DNA of 64,000 bases, taken from NCBI RefSeq assembly GCF_016865525.2, contig NZ_CP075169.1, forward strand, positions 3,844,337-3,908,336, given 5' to 3'. Below the pieces are notes generated by a model. That model worked only from the letters and a program-made list of their open reading frames with translations, was not told where the DNA came from and ran no database searches. The position numbers and the translations under genes are program-made. Below are positions 1 to 9,608 of the stretch, in pieces (the first letter of the stretch is position 1; every line of letters begins with the position of its first letter). Origin of the DNA: Sodalis ligni (GTDB lineage: Bacteria > Pseudomonadota > Gammaproteobacteria > Enterobacterales > Enterobacteriaceae).

Positions 1-34
1 CGATTTCATTATCTACGAGGTTAATTATTACAGC

Positions 35-64
35 GCTGCAAGGTTCGCTCCCCTTCCTTGCAGC
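35..64. other. Hairpin, 9-bp stem
   Basis: The arms GCTGCAAGG (35-43) and CCTTGCAGC (56-64) are perfectly complementary around a 12-base loop. There is no T-run on either side, so this is not a classic intrinsic terminator. It lies upstream of the PTS IIB remnant and may belong to a transcript that begins outside the window. Confidence 0.4.
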
Positions 65-212
65 CTTGCAATAAAACCATAGCATCTTGTAGCCTTCCGC
101 CGTTTTTCTCCGTGCACAATGCCTGTGTCCCTTCTTTGCATCCACCCTGCCTGTTTTCCCCCACGGATGCGAAGACGGGATACGGTCAGTCTTAACGGCA
201 AGGAAAAACATC

Positions 213-335
213 ATGGCAACTCCCAATATTCTCTTATTGCGCATCGATAATCGCCTGGTCCACGGACAGGTCGGCGTCGCATGGTCCTCTTCACTGGGCG
301 CGAACCTGCTGCCGGCGGCGGAAAGCGCCATTTAA
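213..335 (+). pseudogene. Truncated mannose-family PTS IIB component
   Basis: The 40-residue reading frame begins MATPNILLLRIDNRLVHGQV, which is the N-terminus of mannose/sorbose/N-acetylgalactosamine-family PTS EIIB proteins. The histidine in RLVHGQVGVAW is the phosphorylated active-site residue of that family. A good Shine-Dalgarno (AAGGAA, 200-205) precedes the ATG. Complete IIB proteins are about 155-165 residues; here the frame stops after roughly a quarter of the domain, and I could not find the remainder in any frame downstream. No IIA, IIC or IID genes follow, so this is a deletion relic rather than a working phosphotransferase. AgaB/AgaV-like identity is possible but not proven. Confidence 0.75.
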
Positions 336-640
336 TATGTGATTCAGGACACAGTTTCAACACAGCAAAAATACCCTCTCCCGGCCGCCGGATGGAAATA
401 CATCAATAAAACAGCTGATATATATTCCGGTGGATCCCCCCGCCGGTTCGATCTCAATTCGTTATGCCTATTATTCCGGGAGAAATACATTAACGTTCAT
501 GGATCATTACATTCTGGCGTTTGAAATATAGTTTTATTGTATTTAAGCTTCGTTTAATACTGATATTGTATTGCTCCAGAATATCGTGAGAGAGTTGATA
601 ACCAAGTATGACGGGTATATAGCAATAGCAAGGACATGAT
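336..640. other. Intergenic, no gene recognised
   Basis: About 300 bases between the PTS remnant and the Kdo hydroxylase gene. A 61-codon reading frame exists here, but its composition and lack of a ribosome site give no support. The 3' part is AT-rich and probably holds the promoter of the gene at 641. A usable Shine-Dalgarno (AAGGACATG) ends just before that ATG. Confidence 0.5.
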
Positions 641-1549
641 ATGTCAGATAATAAAATTGTCTTTGAGCACGCCGTAACCACGTTTACCCATGAACGGTGG
701 GACGCGGACGGGCAAGATGCGCCTTTCGCCCTGGAAGCGCTGGAAGAGGGAAAAATACTTTTTTTCCCCCACCTCTCGTTTAGCCTGACCGCGGATGAAA
801 TCGCCCTCCTGGATCCGACGCTGGTGGATCCGAAACGGAAGAATATCAGCTTCCAGCCGCTGAAAAACCGGCTCACCGGGGTGGCGGCGACGGAACGAAT
901 CCCGGCGGTACGGCATTTGCTTGAACGCTACTACCAGGACTGCTGCCGTCTGGCGGCGGCGATACTCCCCCTATACCGGCAGACCCTGCACAGCCCCGCC
1001 AATACCCTGCGGCTGCATCCGATTACCGCCTGGACAAACACCCCCTCATGGCGCAAAGACGATAGCCGCCTGCATGTGGATGCCTTCCCTTCACGCCCTA
1101 CCCACGGCCAGCGCATACTGCGCATCTTCACCAATATCAATCCCAACGGGGAAAACCGCTCCTGGCGGGTGGGTGAGCCTTTTCCGCAGCTGGCGCAGCG
1201 CTTCCTGCCGAATCTCGGCCGCTACTCCCCGCTGAACAGCTGGCTGCTGAACAAGATGGGCATCACCAAAACCCGCCGCAGCCACTATGACCATCTGATG
1301 CTGCAGCTGCACGACGCCATGAAGTCGGACCGGGATTACCAGCAGTACGGACCGCAGCTGGCGGTGGATTTCCCCCCCGGCAGCAGCTGGATCTGTTTTT
1401 CCGATCAGACGCCCCACGCGGCGATGAACGGGCAATTCATGCTGGAACAGACTTTTTTCTTGCCGCCGGAGGCCATGAAAAATCCTCGCCGCGCGCCGGT
1501 AAAGGTACTGGAGTCTCTGCTGCATAAGCCGCTGATTCAGCCTTTTTGA
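641..1549 (+). CDS. Kdo 3-hydroxylase (Fe(II)/2-oxoglutarate-type)
   Basis: 302 residues, full length for the Kdo hydroxylase family (KdoO type), cytoplasmic or membrane-peripheral enzymes that convert the outer Kdo sugar of lipopolysaccharide to Ko. The putative metal ligands are visible: the H-x-D pair His145/Asp147 in RLHVDAFPSRPTHG and the distal His259 in SDQTPHAAMNGQF. Between them is the family segment ILRIFTNINPNG followed by RSWRVGEPF. There is no signal peptide. The start ATG has a good ribosome site (AAGGA). The gene stands alone, divergent from nothing and convergent with the efflux operon to its right. Family assignment is from recognised sequence pattern; substrate is by family. 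Confidence 0.85.
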   Translation: MSDNKIVFEHAVTTFTHERWDADGQDAPFALEALEEGKILFFPHLSFSLTADEIALLDPTLVDPKRKNISFQPLKNRLTGVAATERIPAVRHLLERYYQDCCRLAAAILPLYRQTLHSPANTLRLHPITAWTNTPSWRKDDSRLHVDAFPSRPTHGQRILRIFTNINPNGENRSWRVGEPFPQLAQRFLPNLGRYSPLNSWLLNKMGITKTRRSHYDHLMLQLHDAMKSDRDYQQYGPQLAVDFPPGSSWICFSDQTPHAAMNGQFMLEQTFFLPPEAMKNPRRAPVKVLESLLHKPLIQPF

Positions 1550-1688
1550 CGTCGATCCCGTCCGGCGAGGTCGGCGCTGCCCGGTTTATCCTGCGCGGCG
1601 CGTTCGGGCCAAAGCCCGGACAATCGCGCATTCAGCCGCCCCGCTCCCCGCCCGCGGCGTGCCCGTGCAAATGCCCGTGTAAATTCCC

Positions 1689-3589
1689 TTATAATAAATA
1701 GCGCAGTACAGTGCCGGTTTCCCACCAATACCCCCAGTCGCTATCATCCCCCTTAGCCAGGTAGGTCTCAGTCAATGCCAGGCAAAGGGCATAATTTCCC
1801 TGCATCAATGCGTCAATAAAGGCCGCCGGGAAAAACGGTTCCGCCGGGGAGCGCCGTCCCGCCCGTGACCTTATCCGGCTGATGGCGAGAATCACGCAGC
1901 AGAACCGGACAAAGCGCTGTTTCTCCGGGGAGCGCGGCATCATCCTGGTGAGAAAAAGCGCGCTGTAGACATAGTCTTCAAACGGCCCGTGCCGGGCTTC
2001 CCGCGCCATATCGCCGGTAAAACGATCGGAAATGGCGCGGGTCATCCGTACCAGTTTGGCCCGGTCGGCGCTTTGGGGAATGAAATAAAGACCACGGCGA
2101 CGATAAGCACGCTAAAGACCGCCGCCACCGCCATATTGGCAAAGCGGGAAAAATCATAGTCCATGGGGTTGGCAAAATTAATCAGAAAAATGACCCCAGC
2201 ATAAACACATGAAAAATATGAATGCAACGGGGAAAGGGATTTCCCCGCGCCGGCGAGCAACAGCACCGGGGTCATGGCCAGCATGGCGGGCAACAGTTCG
2301 GAGGCAGAGATAAACGCGTAGAACAACAGCACATAAGCCACCGGCACCGCCAGGACGACGGCGGCCAAGACCACCAGCACCAATTTGCTCACCGCGGGAT
2401 AATGCGCGCCCAAGGCGCAGGAAATACCGATGAGTACGGTAAGGATATAGCCCATATCCCAGTCGTTCCCCAACCAGAAAAATACGCCCGCCAGGACGCT
2501 GCAAAAGGTCCGGACGGCATTCAGCAGCATTTCATGGCTATCGCGAAACACCCGGGCCCCGGCAAATACTTGCCCCGTCCGGCTTTCCGCCCATCCGGCG
2601 GCCTCTGCCCCCGCGTCATCCAGACAGGAACGCAGGGTTAAACAGAAGTGTTGACCGGCGCGGTGGGCCATCAAACCGTCCGGCGGCCAAGGGGGCGCGG
2701 TATCGGGCGGAAAAGGACGCGGGCCCAGCCATTTTTCCACTTCATTGAGATAGTCCCCCGCATCCGCGCCGCTGTCATGCAGCAGCAGCGCGGACATGGA
2801 GTGCAGGGATAACAGGCCGCTCGCCGAGCTCAGCTGCCGGCGGGTAAGACGGGACTGCCGCCGGCGCAGGGTATTATCAGTGGCCGGAGACAGGGAGTCG
2901 TTCGCCGCCAGCAGTTCGGCATTCATCAAACCGGTCACCAGTTCATACCATCGCTGGAACAGCGCCCGTTCCGGCACATACCTGTGCAAGCAGGATTGGA
3001 ACAGGTCCCGCATCCTGTGGCTATTACCCTGCGCCGCCTGCAAAAACAATCGATTATCCAGCCGGGACGGCAGCGCAAAGGTCACCAGCAGCGCGGCGGC
3101 CAGACCCAACGCGATTTCCGACAGCCGGGCCTGGCTGATGAAAAACAGCGTATAGGGCGTAGGCGACACCGAGATGCCGAAACCCACAATGGCCGACGTA
3201 TAGCCGCACAGGGCGCAGCCATAGGTCACCATCCCGCTATAGCGGCCGGCAATATAAGTGCAAAGGGAGAGCCATAGCGCCAGATAGAGCGACATCAGCC
3301 AGGGCGCGTTCAGGCTGATGCCGGCAAGCCAGGTCACCATCAGGATACCCACCACGGTGCCCACCAGCCGGGCGATAAACTTGGCGATGAGCATCCCCTG
3401 GCTGGGGTAACTTACCACCGCCACCGTCATAATGGCCCAATAGGGTTTATCCAGCTGCAGAGAAAAAGCGGCCGCCCAGGCCAACAGCGTCGCCAGCCAA
3501 AAACGCAGGGCAAAAAAGTAATCCGGACGCTGGAAAAACCGGCCGATCTTCGCCATCGGTTCGGCGATGCTTTGCGCCGCCACCCCCAT
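1689..3589 (-). pseudogene. FUSC/AaeB-type aromatic acid efflux protein, frame broken
   Basis: Inner-membrane efflux subunit of the p-hydroxybenzoate exporter (AaeB/YdhK) family. The first frame (3589 to 2042) gives 515 residues with two blocks of hydrophobic helices, residues ~25-190 and ~360-500, as in FUSC proteins. It then stops in ...TGPNWYG. A second frame (2045 to 1689) gives the ~118-residue cytoplasmic tail, beginning MTRAISDRFTGDM. Adding one base near 2048 joins them as ...NWYRMTRAISDRF and makes a 633-residue protein, close to family length. The ATG of the second frame overlaps the stop of the first, so a translationally coupled pair is a weaker alternative. It follows the HlyD-family and DUF1656 genes and overlaps or abuts both, forming one operon. 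Confidence 0.75.
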
Positions 3590-4455
3590 TAGCGGTCCCT
3601 TATTTTTACGGTGCAGGTGGTACCCGCGATCAGCGGCGGATAAGCCGCCCCGCCGTCCCGGCGGTCAATGGCAATCCGTACCGGAATCCGCTGCGCCAGA
3701 CGAACCCAGGGATAATCGGGCTCAACGTTTTGCAATAGCTGCTCTCCGGTCGACGCGCTTTGATCGACGATTGCCCGTCCGATGCCGGTAATATGTCCGT
3801 ACAGGGGTTGCCCGCCGTCATAAGGGTCGATTTCCACCGGTTTGCCGGCGGCAATATAGCGCAATTTTGTTTCTTCAAAATAGGCCATGACATAAAAGGA
3901 ATTCGCATCCACCAGCGCCAGCAGGGATTGCCCGGCGCTGATGTAATTTCCTTCCCGTAATCCCAGATTGGTGACGTAACCGTCGGCGGGGGCATATATT
4001 TTGGTGCGGCTCAAGTCCAGACGGGCTTTTTTGATGGCAATGGTTGCCTGATCAATTTGATTATTCAATGAGGACAACGCTGTTTTGGCCGTTTCAAGAT
4101 CTTCTTGGGAAATAACCTGATTGGTCAACCGCGCGCGCCGGGCGTATTGATGCAGCGCTTGGTCCCGCTGGATAATCAGCTGTGCCGATTTGGCCAGCGC
4201 GTTATCGAGGTTGATTTGATAATCGCTGGGATCGATGGCCAACAGCAGGTCGCCCCGGCTGACTTTCTGATCGTCGGTGATGGGCAGGTGGATCAGTTTG
4301 CCCGGCACCTCCGCCGCGATTTGTATAACTTCCCCCCGGATTTTGGCATCCCGGGTCCAGGGGCCGAGGGTGTAAAAATTCCACAGTCGATAGCTTACAA
4401 CCACAATCATAAATAGCATGATCACACTGAGAATATATTTCCCAATCGCTTTCAT
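3589..4455 (-). CDS. HlyD-family periplasmic adaptor (AaeA/YdhJ-like)
   Basis: 288 residues. One N-terminal transmembrane anchor (~residues 7-28) is followed by the PWTRDAKIRG motif typical of AaeA/EmrA-like adaptors. A split biotinyl-lipoyl domain comes next (IQIAAEVPGKL and APADGYVTNLGLREG), with an alpha-hairpin between the halves and a beta-barrel at the C-terminus. It would bridge the FUSC inner-membrane pump to an outer-membrane channel; no channel gene is present in the window, as is normal for this family. It overlaps the upstream DUF1656 gene by 4 bases and abuts the pump gene, so the three are co-translated. Confidence 0.88.
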   Translation of the reverse strand: MKAIGKYILSVIMLFMIVVVSYRLWNFYTLGPWTRDAKIRGEVIQIAAEVPGKLIHLPITDDQKVSRGDLLLAIDPSDYQINLDNALAKSAQLIIQRDQALHQYARRARLTNQVISQEDLETAKTALSSLNNQIDQATIAIKKARLDLSRTKIYAPADGYVTNLGLREGNYISAGQSLLALVDANSFYVMAYFEETKLRYIAAGKPVEIDPYDGGQPLYGHITGIGRAIVDQSASTGEQLLQNVEPDYPWVRLAQRIPVRIAIDRRDGGAAYPPLIAGTTCTVKIRDR

Positions 4456-4667
4456 AATAAGATTTCCAGCGAGATAATCACTTTATGGCTTAAATAAATA
4501 CACAAAAACAAGACACCAAGATCAATAAGATTTGGATGCCAGAAATAACCGTTAAAAATGATATCCCGATAGGCTACACGCACCAGCAGCCAGATAAAAA
4601 AACCAAGTAAAATAACCCATATCAGTGCCGGGAAAAATATAATCGCTCCCAGCGTGAGATCTTTCAT
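4452..4667 (-). CDS. DUF1656 small membrane protein (AaeX/YdhI-like)
   Basis: 71 residues with two strongly hydrophobic helices (~10-30 and ~45-70). The motif YFWHPNLIDLGV between them matches the WHP...F/L signature of the DUF1656 family. Members are always encoded first in aaeXAB/ydhIJK-type operons, next to an HlyD adaptor and a FUSC pump, exactly as here. Function within the pump is unknown. The start ATG overlaps nothing upstream, so this is the leading gene of the leftward operon. Confidence 0.85.
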   Translation of the reverse strand: MKDLTLGAIIFFPALIWVILLGFFIWLLVRVAYRDIIFNGYFWHPNLIDLGVLFLCIYLSHKVIISLEILL

Positions 4668-4890
4668 AAGGTCTCAACCATTATCAAAATCCCGGCATAC
4701 CGGCGGTAAGCTGCGAATGCCATATACCGGGTAATCGTGGGTGGAAAAATGTTAAAGTATATATGAACCACCTTCTTGTCAATGGATGTTTTCGCGAAAA
4801 TAATAATCCCCGGATAAATTGTATAGAGTCACAATGAATAGCGATTTTTTTCCAAATAAGGCGCATTCATTAGGGTTATTTCCACCGGCG

Positions 4891-6153
4891 CTATGCGTCC
4901 GGGTTTAGGGCAATTCGGGGACCGGCGCGACGGAGCTTGAGCGCCACATAGAGTTTTGTCGTCCAGCCCACGTCATCCAGCCGCGCCCCCAGCAGTTTTT
5001 CAATACGCTCCAGCCGATAGTTCAGCGTATTGGGATGAATACCCAGTACGCTTGCCGCCGCCTTCCGGCGCTGGCATTGCTCAAAGTAGGTTTCCAGGGT
5101 CAACAGCAGATCCGGATCGCCGGATAATTGTTCAATCAGCGAGACCAGATAACGTAACGTCGTATCGGTGCCGCGCACGCTCTCTTCCATAACAATATCG
5201 GAATAAAAATACACCCGGCGGCCATCGTCGCAGCGCATGCCGAAATCGAGGGCCCTGATAGCCTCATCCGCCGTGGAAGCCCATCCTCTTGCGCCCTGGC
5301 CCATCAGCCCCACTCCCATCATGGCCGATGAGGGCAAGGCTTCTCTCAGCTCGGCCACGCGACCCGCCATCATGCGATCGTTGGCATTCATGGCATTGCC
5401 CGGCACCGCCGGCACCCAGATAACCAGCCGCCCGTGGTGCCAGACACGCAACAGAAAATCCTCGGCTACGGTAAGCCGGCGCGCAATTCCTGACACCACG
5501 CTATCGAGTTCCTGGGCAAACTGCGGGGAATTGCTATCCGCCTCCGGGAGCTCCACGGCGAAAGCAATGCGGGGGGCAGACGGATCCAGCCCCAGCGCCG
5601 CCGCGGTTTTGTGGAATTCCCCGGTTTCTTCGGGAAAAGTGAAAATAATACCGTACAATTGGTGTTGTAAAGATTCCCGCCAGCGTGCCTGACGGAACTG
5701 TTCCTTGAGGTATGCCTGGGAAATCAGCTGCGCCATTTCATCAAAATACTCCAGCAAATAAGGCGAGATGTTAAACAGCAGCTCCCCGCGCAGGCTTTCG
5801 TTTCGTTCCGCGATAAGGATATACCCGCGCCATAATTCCAAGGCCCCCAGTCTGAACGCCCGCAGCAGCGCCGGCAGCGGCGTGCCCTGATGCACCCGCC
5901 GTTTGCCGAACTCCTGGAATAGCTGCAAATCCTCCTGCGAGGGCGGCGTTCCGTTCAAAATGGACCCGAACCAGAGACGGGCGGAAAAGGTGATGGATTC
6001 ATTGACATCCAGCCTCACCACCGGCGTCAAATCGGCATATTCTTTCATTTTGGGCAACGATGAGAACACCCCGTCCGTCATAACCGTCAGATTGTCCGCC
6101 AGGGATAAGGTGTTTTCCCGCAGGGAGGGGGAAAGCGTCGGCACGTACAGCAT
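4891..6153 (-). CDS. PucR/CdaR-type transcriptional regulator
   Basis: 420 residues. The C-terminal ~60 residues form the PucR-family helix-turn-helix, with core RRKAAASVLGIHPNTLNYRL and then ERIEKLLG. The central part (~170-330) resembles the degenerate GGDEF-like domain of CdaR/PucR proteins. The N-terminal ~150 residues resemble the RsbRD-like sensor helices found in some of these regulators. It is encoded just upstream of the efflux operon on the same strand, about 220 bases away, and may control it, but no operator was recognised. The effector is unknown. Confidence 0.82.
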   Translation of the reverse strand: MLYVPTLSPSLRENTLSLADNLTVMTDGVFSSLPKMKEYADLTPVVRLDVNESITFSARLWFGSILNGTPPSQEDLQLFQEFGKRRVHQGTPLPALLRAFRLGALELWRGYILIAERNESLRGELLFNISPYLLEYFDEMAQLISQAYLKEQFRQARWRESLQHQLYGIIFTFPEETGEFHKTAAALGLDPSAPRIAFAVELPEADSNSPQFAQELDSVVSGIARRLTVAEDFLLRVWHHGRLVIWVPAVPGNAMNANDRMMAGRVAELREALPSSAMMGVGLMGQGARGWASTADEAIRALDFGMRCDDGRRVYFYSDIVMEESVRGTDTTLRYLVSLIEQLSGDPDLLLTLETYFEQCQRRKAAASVLGIHPNTLNYRLERIEKLLGARLDDVGWTTKLYVALKLRRAGPRIALNPDA

Positions 6154-6420
6154 AGCATTGTCTCCGGCCCTGCCGGCGGCAGGGAAATGATCATAACGGC
6201 CCCCGTCCCGAAAATCGGGCCCGATAACCCGGCACAGCCGTCCGGCGACCGTCGGGGAACAAAACGCAGCGTTCCGGCAAAACGTGCCGGCCGGCGATAA
6301 GTATAAATTTTTCGCGACCGTGGTGGATAGACCCGCCGCAAAGGTATGCTCCGTCCCGTCATTGGGGTAAGCTTAGGTAGCGCCAGAAAACTCACCTTAT
6401 TCACAAGAGAGGAATGCTAT

Positions 6421-7017
6421 GTGGTCTCAAGCAAAGAGAACGATGAAGACAAAGAGAAAGATCAACCGGCGATTTCTTCCTTTGCCCTGAACAAATTATT
6501 GGATGCCCGTTCCCTGATCATTTCCGGCGAGATCAATCAGGCATTGACCGAAAAGGTGGTGTCCCAGCTGTTGATTTTACAGGAAGTGAATGATAAGCCG
6601 ATAAAAATCTTTCTCAACAGCCAGGGCGGGCATGTGGAAGCGGCCGATACCATCCATGACATCATCAAATTCATCAAGCCGGAAGTGCAGATAATCGGCA
6701 CCGGCTGGGTGGCCAGCGCCGGCATTACCATTTTCCTGGCGGCGGAGAAAAAGAACCGCTTTGCCCTGCCCAATACCCGCTTTATGATCCATCAACCCCT
6801 CGGCGGCGTACAGGGACAGGCGACGGATATCGAAATCGAAGCCAAAGAGATCCTGCGCATGCTGGACCGGGTCAACAAGATGATAAGCGACGCCACCGGC
6901 CAGCCGCTGGAAAAAGTGCAGAAAGACACCGACCGCAACTTCTGGCTCACCGCGCCGGAAGCGTTGGATTACGGGTTGGTGGGACAGACCACCCCCCCCG
7001 AGAGGTCTCTTCCCTGA
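6421..7017 (+). CDS. ClpP-like serine protease paralogue, catalytic Asp replaced by Asn
   Basis: I choose the GTG at 6421: AGAGAGG lies 8 bases upstream and the protein becomes 198 residues, normal for ClpP. The upstream extension has no support. The fold is clear: Ser99 in GWVASAGITIF (nucleophile) and His124 in FMIHQPLGG, followed by the C-terminal APEALDYGLV segment. The Ser-His spacing is 25 residues, as in E. coli ClpP. Forty-nine residues after the histidine, where ClpP has its catalytic Asp (ERDRFLSAPEA), this protein has Asn173 (DRNFWLTAPEA). It lacks the genuine ClpP partner genes clpX and tig. Either the triad is rebuilt from another residue, or this is a binding or structural paralogue. 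Confidence 0.85.
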   Translation: MVSSKENDEDKEKDQPAISSFALNKLLDARSLIISGEINQALTEKVVSQLLILQEVNDKPIKIFLNSQGGHVEAADTIHDIIKFIKPEVQIIGTGWVASAGITIFLAAEKKNRFALPNTRFMIHQPLGGVQGQATDIEIEAKEILRMLDRVNKMISDATGQPLEKVQKDTDRNFWLTAPEALDYGLVGQTTPPERSLP

Positions 7018-7040
7018 CATTCCCCCCGCCGATAAAGTGC

Positions 7041-7069
7041 TGAGAACGCCGTTTATATCGGCGTTCTCA
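7041..7069. terminator. Strong hairpin between convergent genes
   Basis: TGAGAACGCCG (7041-7051) pairs perfectly with CGGCGTTCTCA (7059-7069) around the loop TTTATAT. It sits between the ends of the ClpP-like gene and the leftward binding-protein gene. There is no T-run on either side, so termination may be bidirectional but inefficient, or the hairpin may mainly protect mRNA 3' ends. Confidence 0.6.
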
Positions 7070-7164
7070 GGACATCCACCGGCCAAAGCTGCTTTGCCAA
7101 TAGCGTTTAGGTTCTGTGGATTTTAACACCCCGTTGCTGGCCGCCGGCCTGGACCTCCTCCCGG

Positions 7165-8817
7165 TCAATGTTTGACCACGTAAAGATCCTTGGTGTAATA
7201 CACCCCCAGCGGGCTCGGGCTGAAGCCGCCGATATAGGGTTTCACCAGCTGTACCGACACATAATGGTAGACCGGAATCGCCGGCACATCCCGGGCCAGG
7301 ATATCTTCCGCCTGCTGGTAGTACCGGCCTCTTTGCGCCGCCGTGCCCGACCGGGCGGCAAGGGCAAGGGTCCGGTCATAGTCCGGATTGGCATATAGCG
7401 AGGTGTTTTCACTGTCGCCGGTGCGAAAGTTGTTCAAAAAGGTGGAAGCATCATCATAGTCGGCCACCCAGGCATAACGCACCAGATCAAAACCACCGCC
7501 GTGCATGGTGTCGAGCATGGTTTTCCATTCCTGGTTATGCAGCTTCACCTCGACGCCAAGATTTTTTCGCCACATCGAACTGGCGGCAATGGCGATGCGC
7601 TGGTGTGATTCAGACGTGTTGTACAGCAGGCCCAGCGTCAGCGGATGCCCGGCGGTAAATCCGGCCTGGGCCAATAATTTTTTCGCTTCGGTAATCCTTT
7701 TTTCCCGCGGCCATCCGGCATAGTCCGGTTTTTGCAGCGTCACGCCGCCGATTTTTTCCTGGCTTATCAGCCAGGCGGGAATTTGCCCCTGTCCCAGCAC
7801 CTTACCGGCGATGATATCCTTATCCAGGCCAAGGTTAAGCGCTTGGCGCACGCGGCTGTCATTAAACGGCGCCTTGCGGGTATTGAACTCATAATAATAG
7901 GTGGCCAGTTTCGGCGAAATATGGACCTGATTGCCCAATTCCTGTTGCAGCGATGGGAATAACGTCTGCGGCACGGTATAGGTAATGTCGATTTCACCGG
8001 CCTTATAGCGGTTAACGTCGGCGGTTTCCGAACCGATGGGCAAATAGGTCACTTTGTTGATTTGGGTATGCCCGTCATCCCAGTACCGTTTATTACGCAC
8101 GCCCGTCAGGCGCTCGTTCACCACCCATTCCGACAGGGTAAAGGGGCCGTTGCTGACGAAATGGCCCGGCTGGGTCCATTTATCCGCAAACTGAGCCACC
8201 GCCTTTTGCGGAACGGGCACCAGGGAGGGATGGGCCAGCATCGCGAGAAAATAGGCCGTCGGCTGCTCAAGGGTGATGGTCAGCGTCACGTCGTCCACCG
8301 CCTGGATACCCAGCGTTTCGGTTCCTTTTTTACCTTCGATAATCTGCCGCGCGTTCAGCAGGTGCATATTGGCAAGATAGCTTTCATAAGGCGAGGCGGT
8401 CTTGGGATCCACCAGGCGACGCCAGCTATAGACCACATCACCGGCGGTGAGGGGATCGCCGTTCGACCATTTCAGCCCCGGACGCAGATGGAAGGTCCAC
8501 ACGCGGTTGTCTTTGTTTTCCCAGCGGGCGGCCAGGCGGGGCCGGACATGGCCGTCATTGTCAATGCTCACCAGTCCTTCAAAAAAGTCGCTGATGATAT
8601 TGAATTCCACATCGCTCTCCACTTTATGCGGATCGAGGGAAGCCGGTTCGCTGCCGTTATTGCGCACGATTTCCTGTTTGGCCGCCAGTTCGACGCCGGG
8701 CGGCACGGTGGCGGCGGTGGCGGGCAACGCCGCCCAAAAGCTCAGGCAGCTTAACATTAACAATGCCGCCCTGGCCGCCCTGGCGAAAGGGAACATTTTT
8801 CCTGGTTTTCCCGACAT
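7165..8817 (-). CDS. Peptide-type ABC transporter solute-binding protein (OppA/MppA family)
   Basis: 550 residues, starting with a cleavable signal peptide (basic MSGKPGKMFPFARAAR, hydrophobic core, ATAATV near residue 37). Family signatures of cluster C/SBP_bac_5 proteins are visible: NNGSEPASLDPHKVESD, WTFHLRPGLKWSNGDP and GDVVYSWRRLVDP. It therefore sits in the periplasm and binds an oligopeptide or a related small molecule. No permease or ATPase genes accompany it, as with MppA, which borrows the Opp permease. It is the last gene of the leftward catabolic cluster, directly after the FCD regulator. Its ligand may be linked to that pathway, but this is inference. Confidence 0.87.
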   Translation of the reverse strand: MSGKPGKMFPFARAARAALLMLSCLSFWAALPATAATVPPGVELAAKQEIVRNNGSEPASLDPHKVESDVEFNIISDFFEGLVSIDNDGHVRPRLAARWENKDNRVWTFHLRPGLKWSNGDPLTAGDVVYSWRRLVDPKTASPYESYLANMHLLNARQIIEGKKGTETLGIQAVDDVTLTITLEQPTAYFLAMLAHPSLVPVPQKAVAQFADKWTQPGHFVSNGPFTLSEWVVNERLTGVRNKRYWDDGHTQINKVTYLPIGSETADVNRYKAGEIDITYTVPQTLFPSLQQELGNQVHISPKLATYYYEFNTRKAPFNDSRVRQALNLGLDKDIIAGKVLGQGQIPAWLISQEKIGGVTLQKPDYAGWPREKRITEAKKLLAQAGFTAGHPLTLGLLYNTSESHQRIAIAASSMWRKNLGVEVKLHNQEWKTMLDTMHGGGFDLVRYAWVADYDDASTFLNNFRTGDSENTSLYANPDYDRTLALAARSGTAAQRGRYYQQAEDILARDVPAIPVYHYVSVQLVKPYIGGFSPSPLGVYYTKDLYVVKH

Positions 8818-8852
8818 CTATGCTCTCCATCACGACACGTTCCGATTGCGGA

Positions 8853-9524
8853 TTAATGCTGCAAGCCGACCAGCAGGCGCAGGGCCATTTTTTCGGCGTT
8901 GGCCACATGCAGCTGCGCCGCCGCCTGGGCGGCATCCGCATCCCGCTGCTGTATCGCGCGATACAGATTATCGATTTCGTTCAGGCTGGCGGGCAGGCGT
9001 TGCAGATGCATCAGCGACGTGGCGCGCAGCAGATTTACCCGCGAATGCAGGCTGCCGAGGATCTCTTTCACCAGTGAATTGCCGCAGTTGCTGAGCAAAA
9101 CATCATACAAAGCGTTTTTTGCGTCCAAGACCCGGCCCTGATCCTGCGCCGCGCCGGCGGCGTGCAGCTGCTGCACCGCGGCGCCGAAGCGGGCGATGTC
9201 CTCTTCACTGGCCCGTACGGCGAACTCACGGGCGGCAAAGCCTTCCAGCAGTCCGCGCAGCGCGTACAGCTCCGCGGCTTCCTGCGGCGAGATAATGGCC
9301 ACAATCGGTCCTTTATTCGGCACGATATGCACCAGTTTTTCCGCTTCCAGCTTACGCAACGCCTCTCGCACCGAGGTACGGCTGACCCCCAGCGTTTCAC
9401 AGAGCTCCCGCTCGATAAGCCGCTCACCGGGGGCATAACGCCCGGTCATGATTGCCTGCCGCAGGACATTTTCGACCTGGTGACGCAATGATTCGGGTCG
9501 TATCATTTCCAGTTCTGCTGACAT
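8853..9524 (-). CDS. FCD-family GntR transcriptional regulator
   Basis: I choose the start at 9524 (MSAELEMIRPESLRH), preceded by CAGGAAT; a 20-residue longer frame has no ribosome site. The 223-residue product has a winged helix-turn-helix at ~10-70 (GERLIERELCETLGVSRTSV, then REALRKLEAEKLV). The all-helical FCD ligand-binding domain follows (~90-215). FCD regulators usually bind the intermediates of carboxylate or sugar-acid pathways and repress them through TNGTNNNACNA-type operators. Such motifs occur at the head of the lactonase gene (17538-17548), between the CMD and aldehyde dehydrogenase genes (13678-13688), and before this gene (9558-9568). It probably controls the leftward cluster. 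Confidence 0.87.
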   Translation of the reverse strand: MSAELEMIRPESLRHQVENVLRQAIMTGRYAPGERLIERELCETLGVSRTSVREALRKLEAEKLVHIVPNKGPIVAIISPQEAAELYALRGLLEGFAAREFAVRASEEDIARFGAAVQQLHAAGAAQDQGRVLDAKNALYDVLLSNCGNSLVKEILGSLHSRVNLLRATSLMHLQRLPASLNEIDNLYRAIQQRDADAAQAAAQLHVANAEKMALRLLVGLQH

Positions 9525-9557
9525 TATTGTATTCCTGTCCGACAAAATATGGCTTCT

Positions 9558-9568
9558 TTGTACCACAT
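9558..9568. promoter_or_regulatory. Candidate FCD operator before its own regulator gene
   Basis: TTGTACCACAT matches the FadR/FCD consensus TNGTNNNACNA at all fixed positions but the last. It lies about 35 bases upstream of the regulator start, where autorepression would act. It is short, so chance occurrence is possible. Confidence 0.3.
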
Positions 9569-9608
9569 TCTCCCTGCCGGTCACAAGAGCGCGGGCGTCG
9601 CGCCAGTC

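Noticed and set aside
339..524. 61-codon reading frame
   Set aside because: No ribosome site, no recognisable sequence, and composition typical of intergenic DNA.
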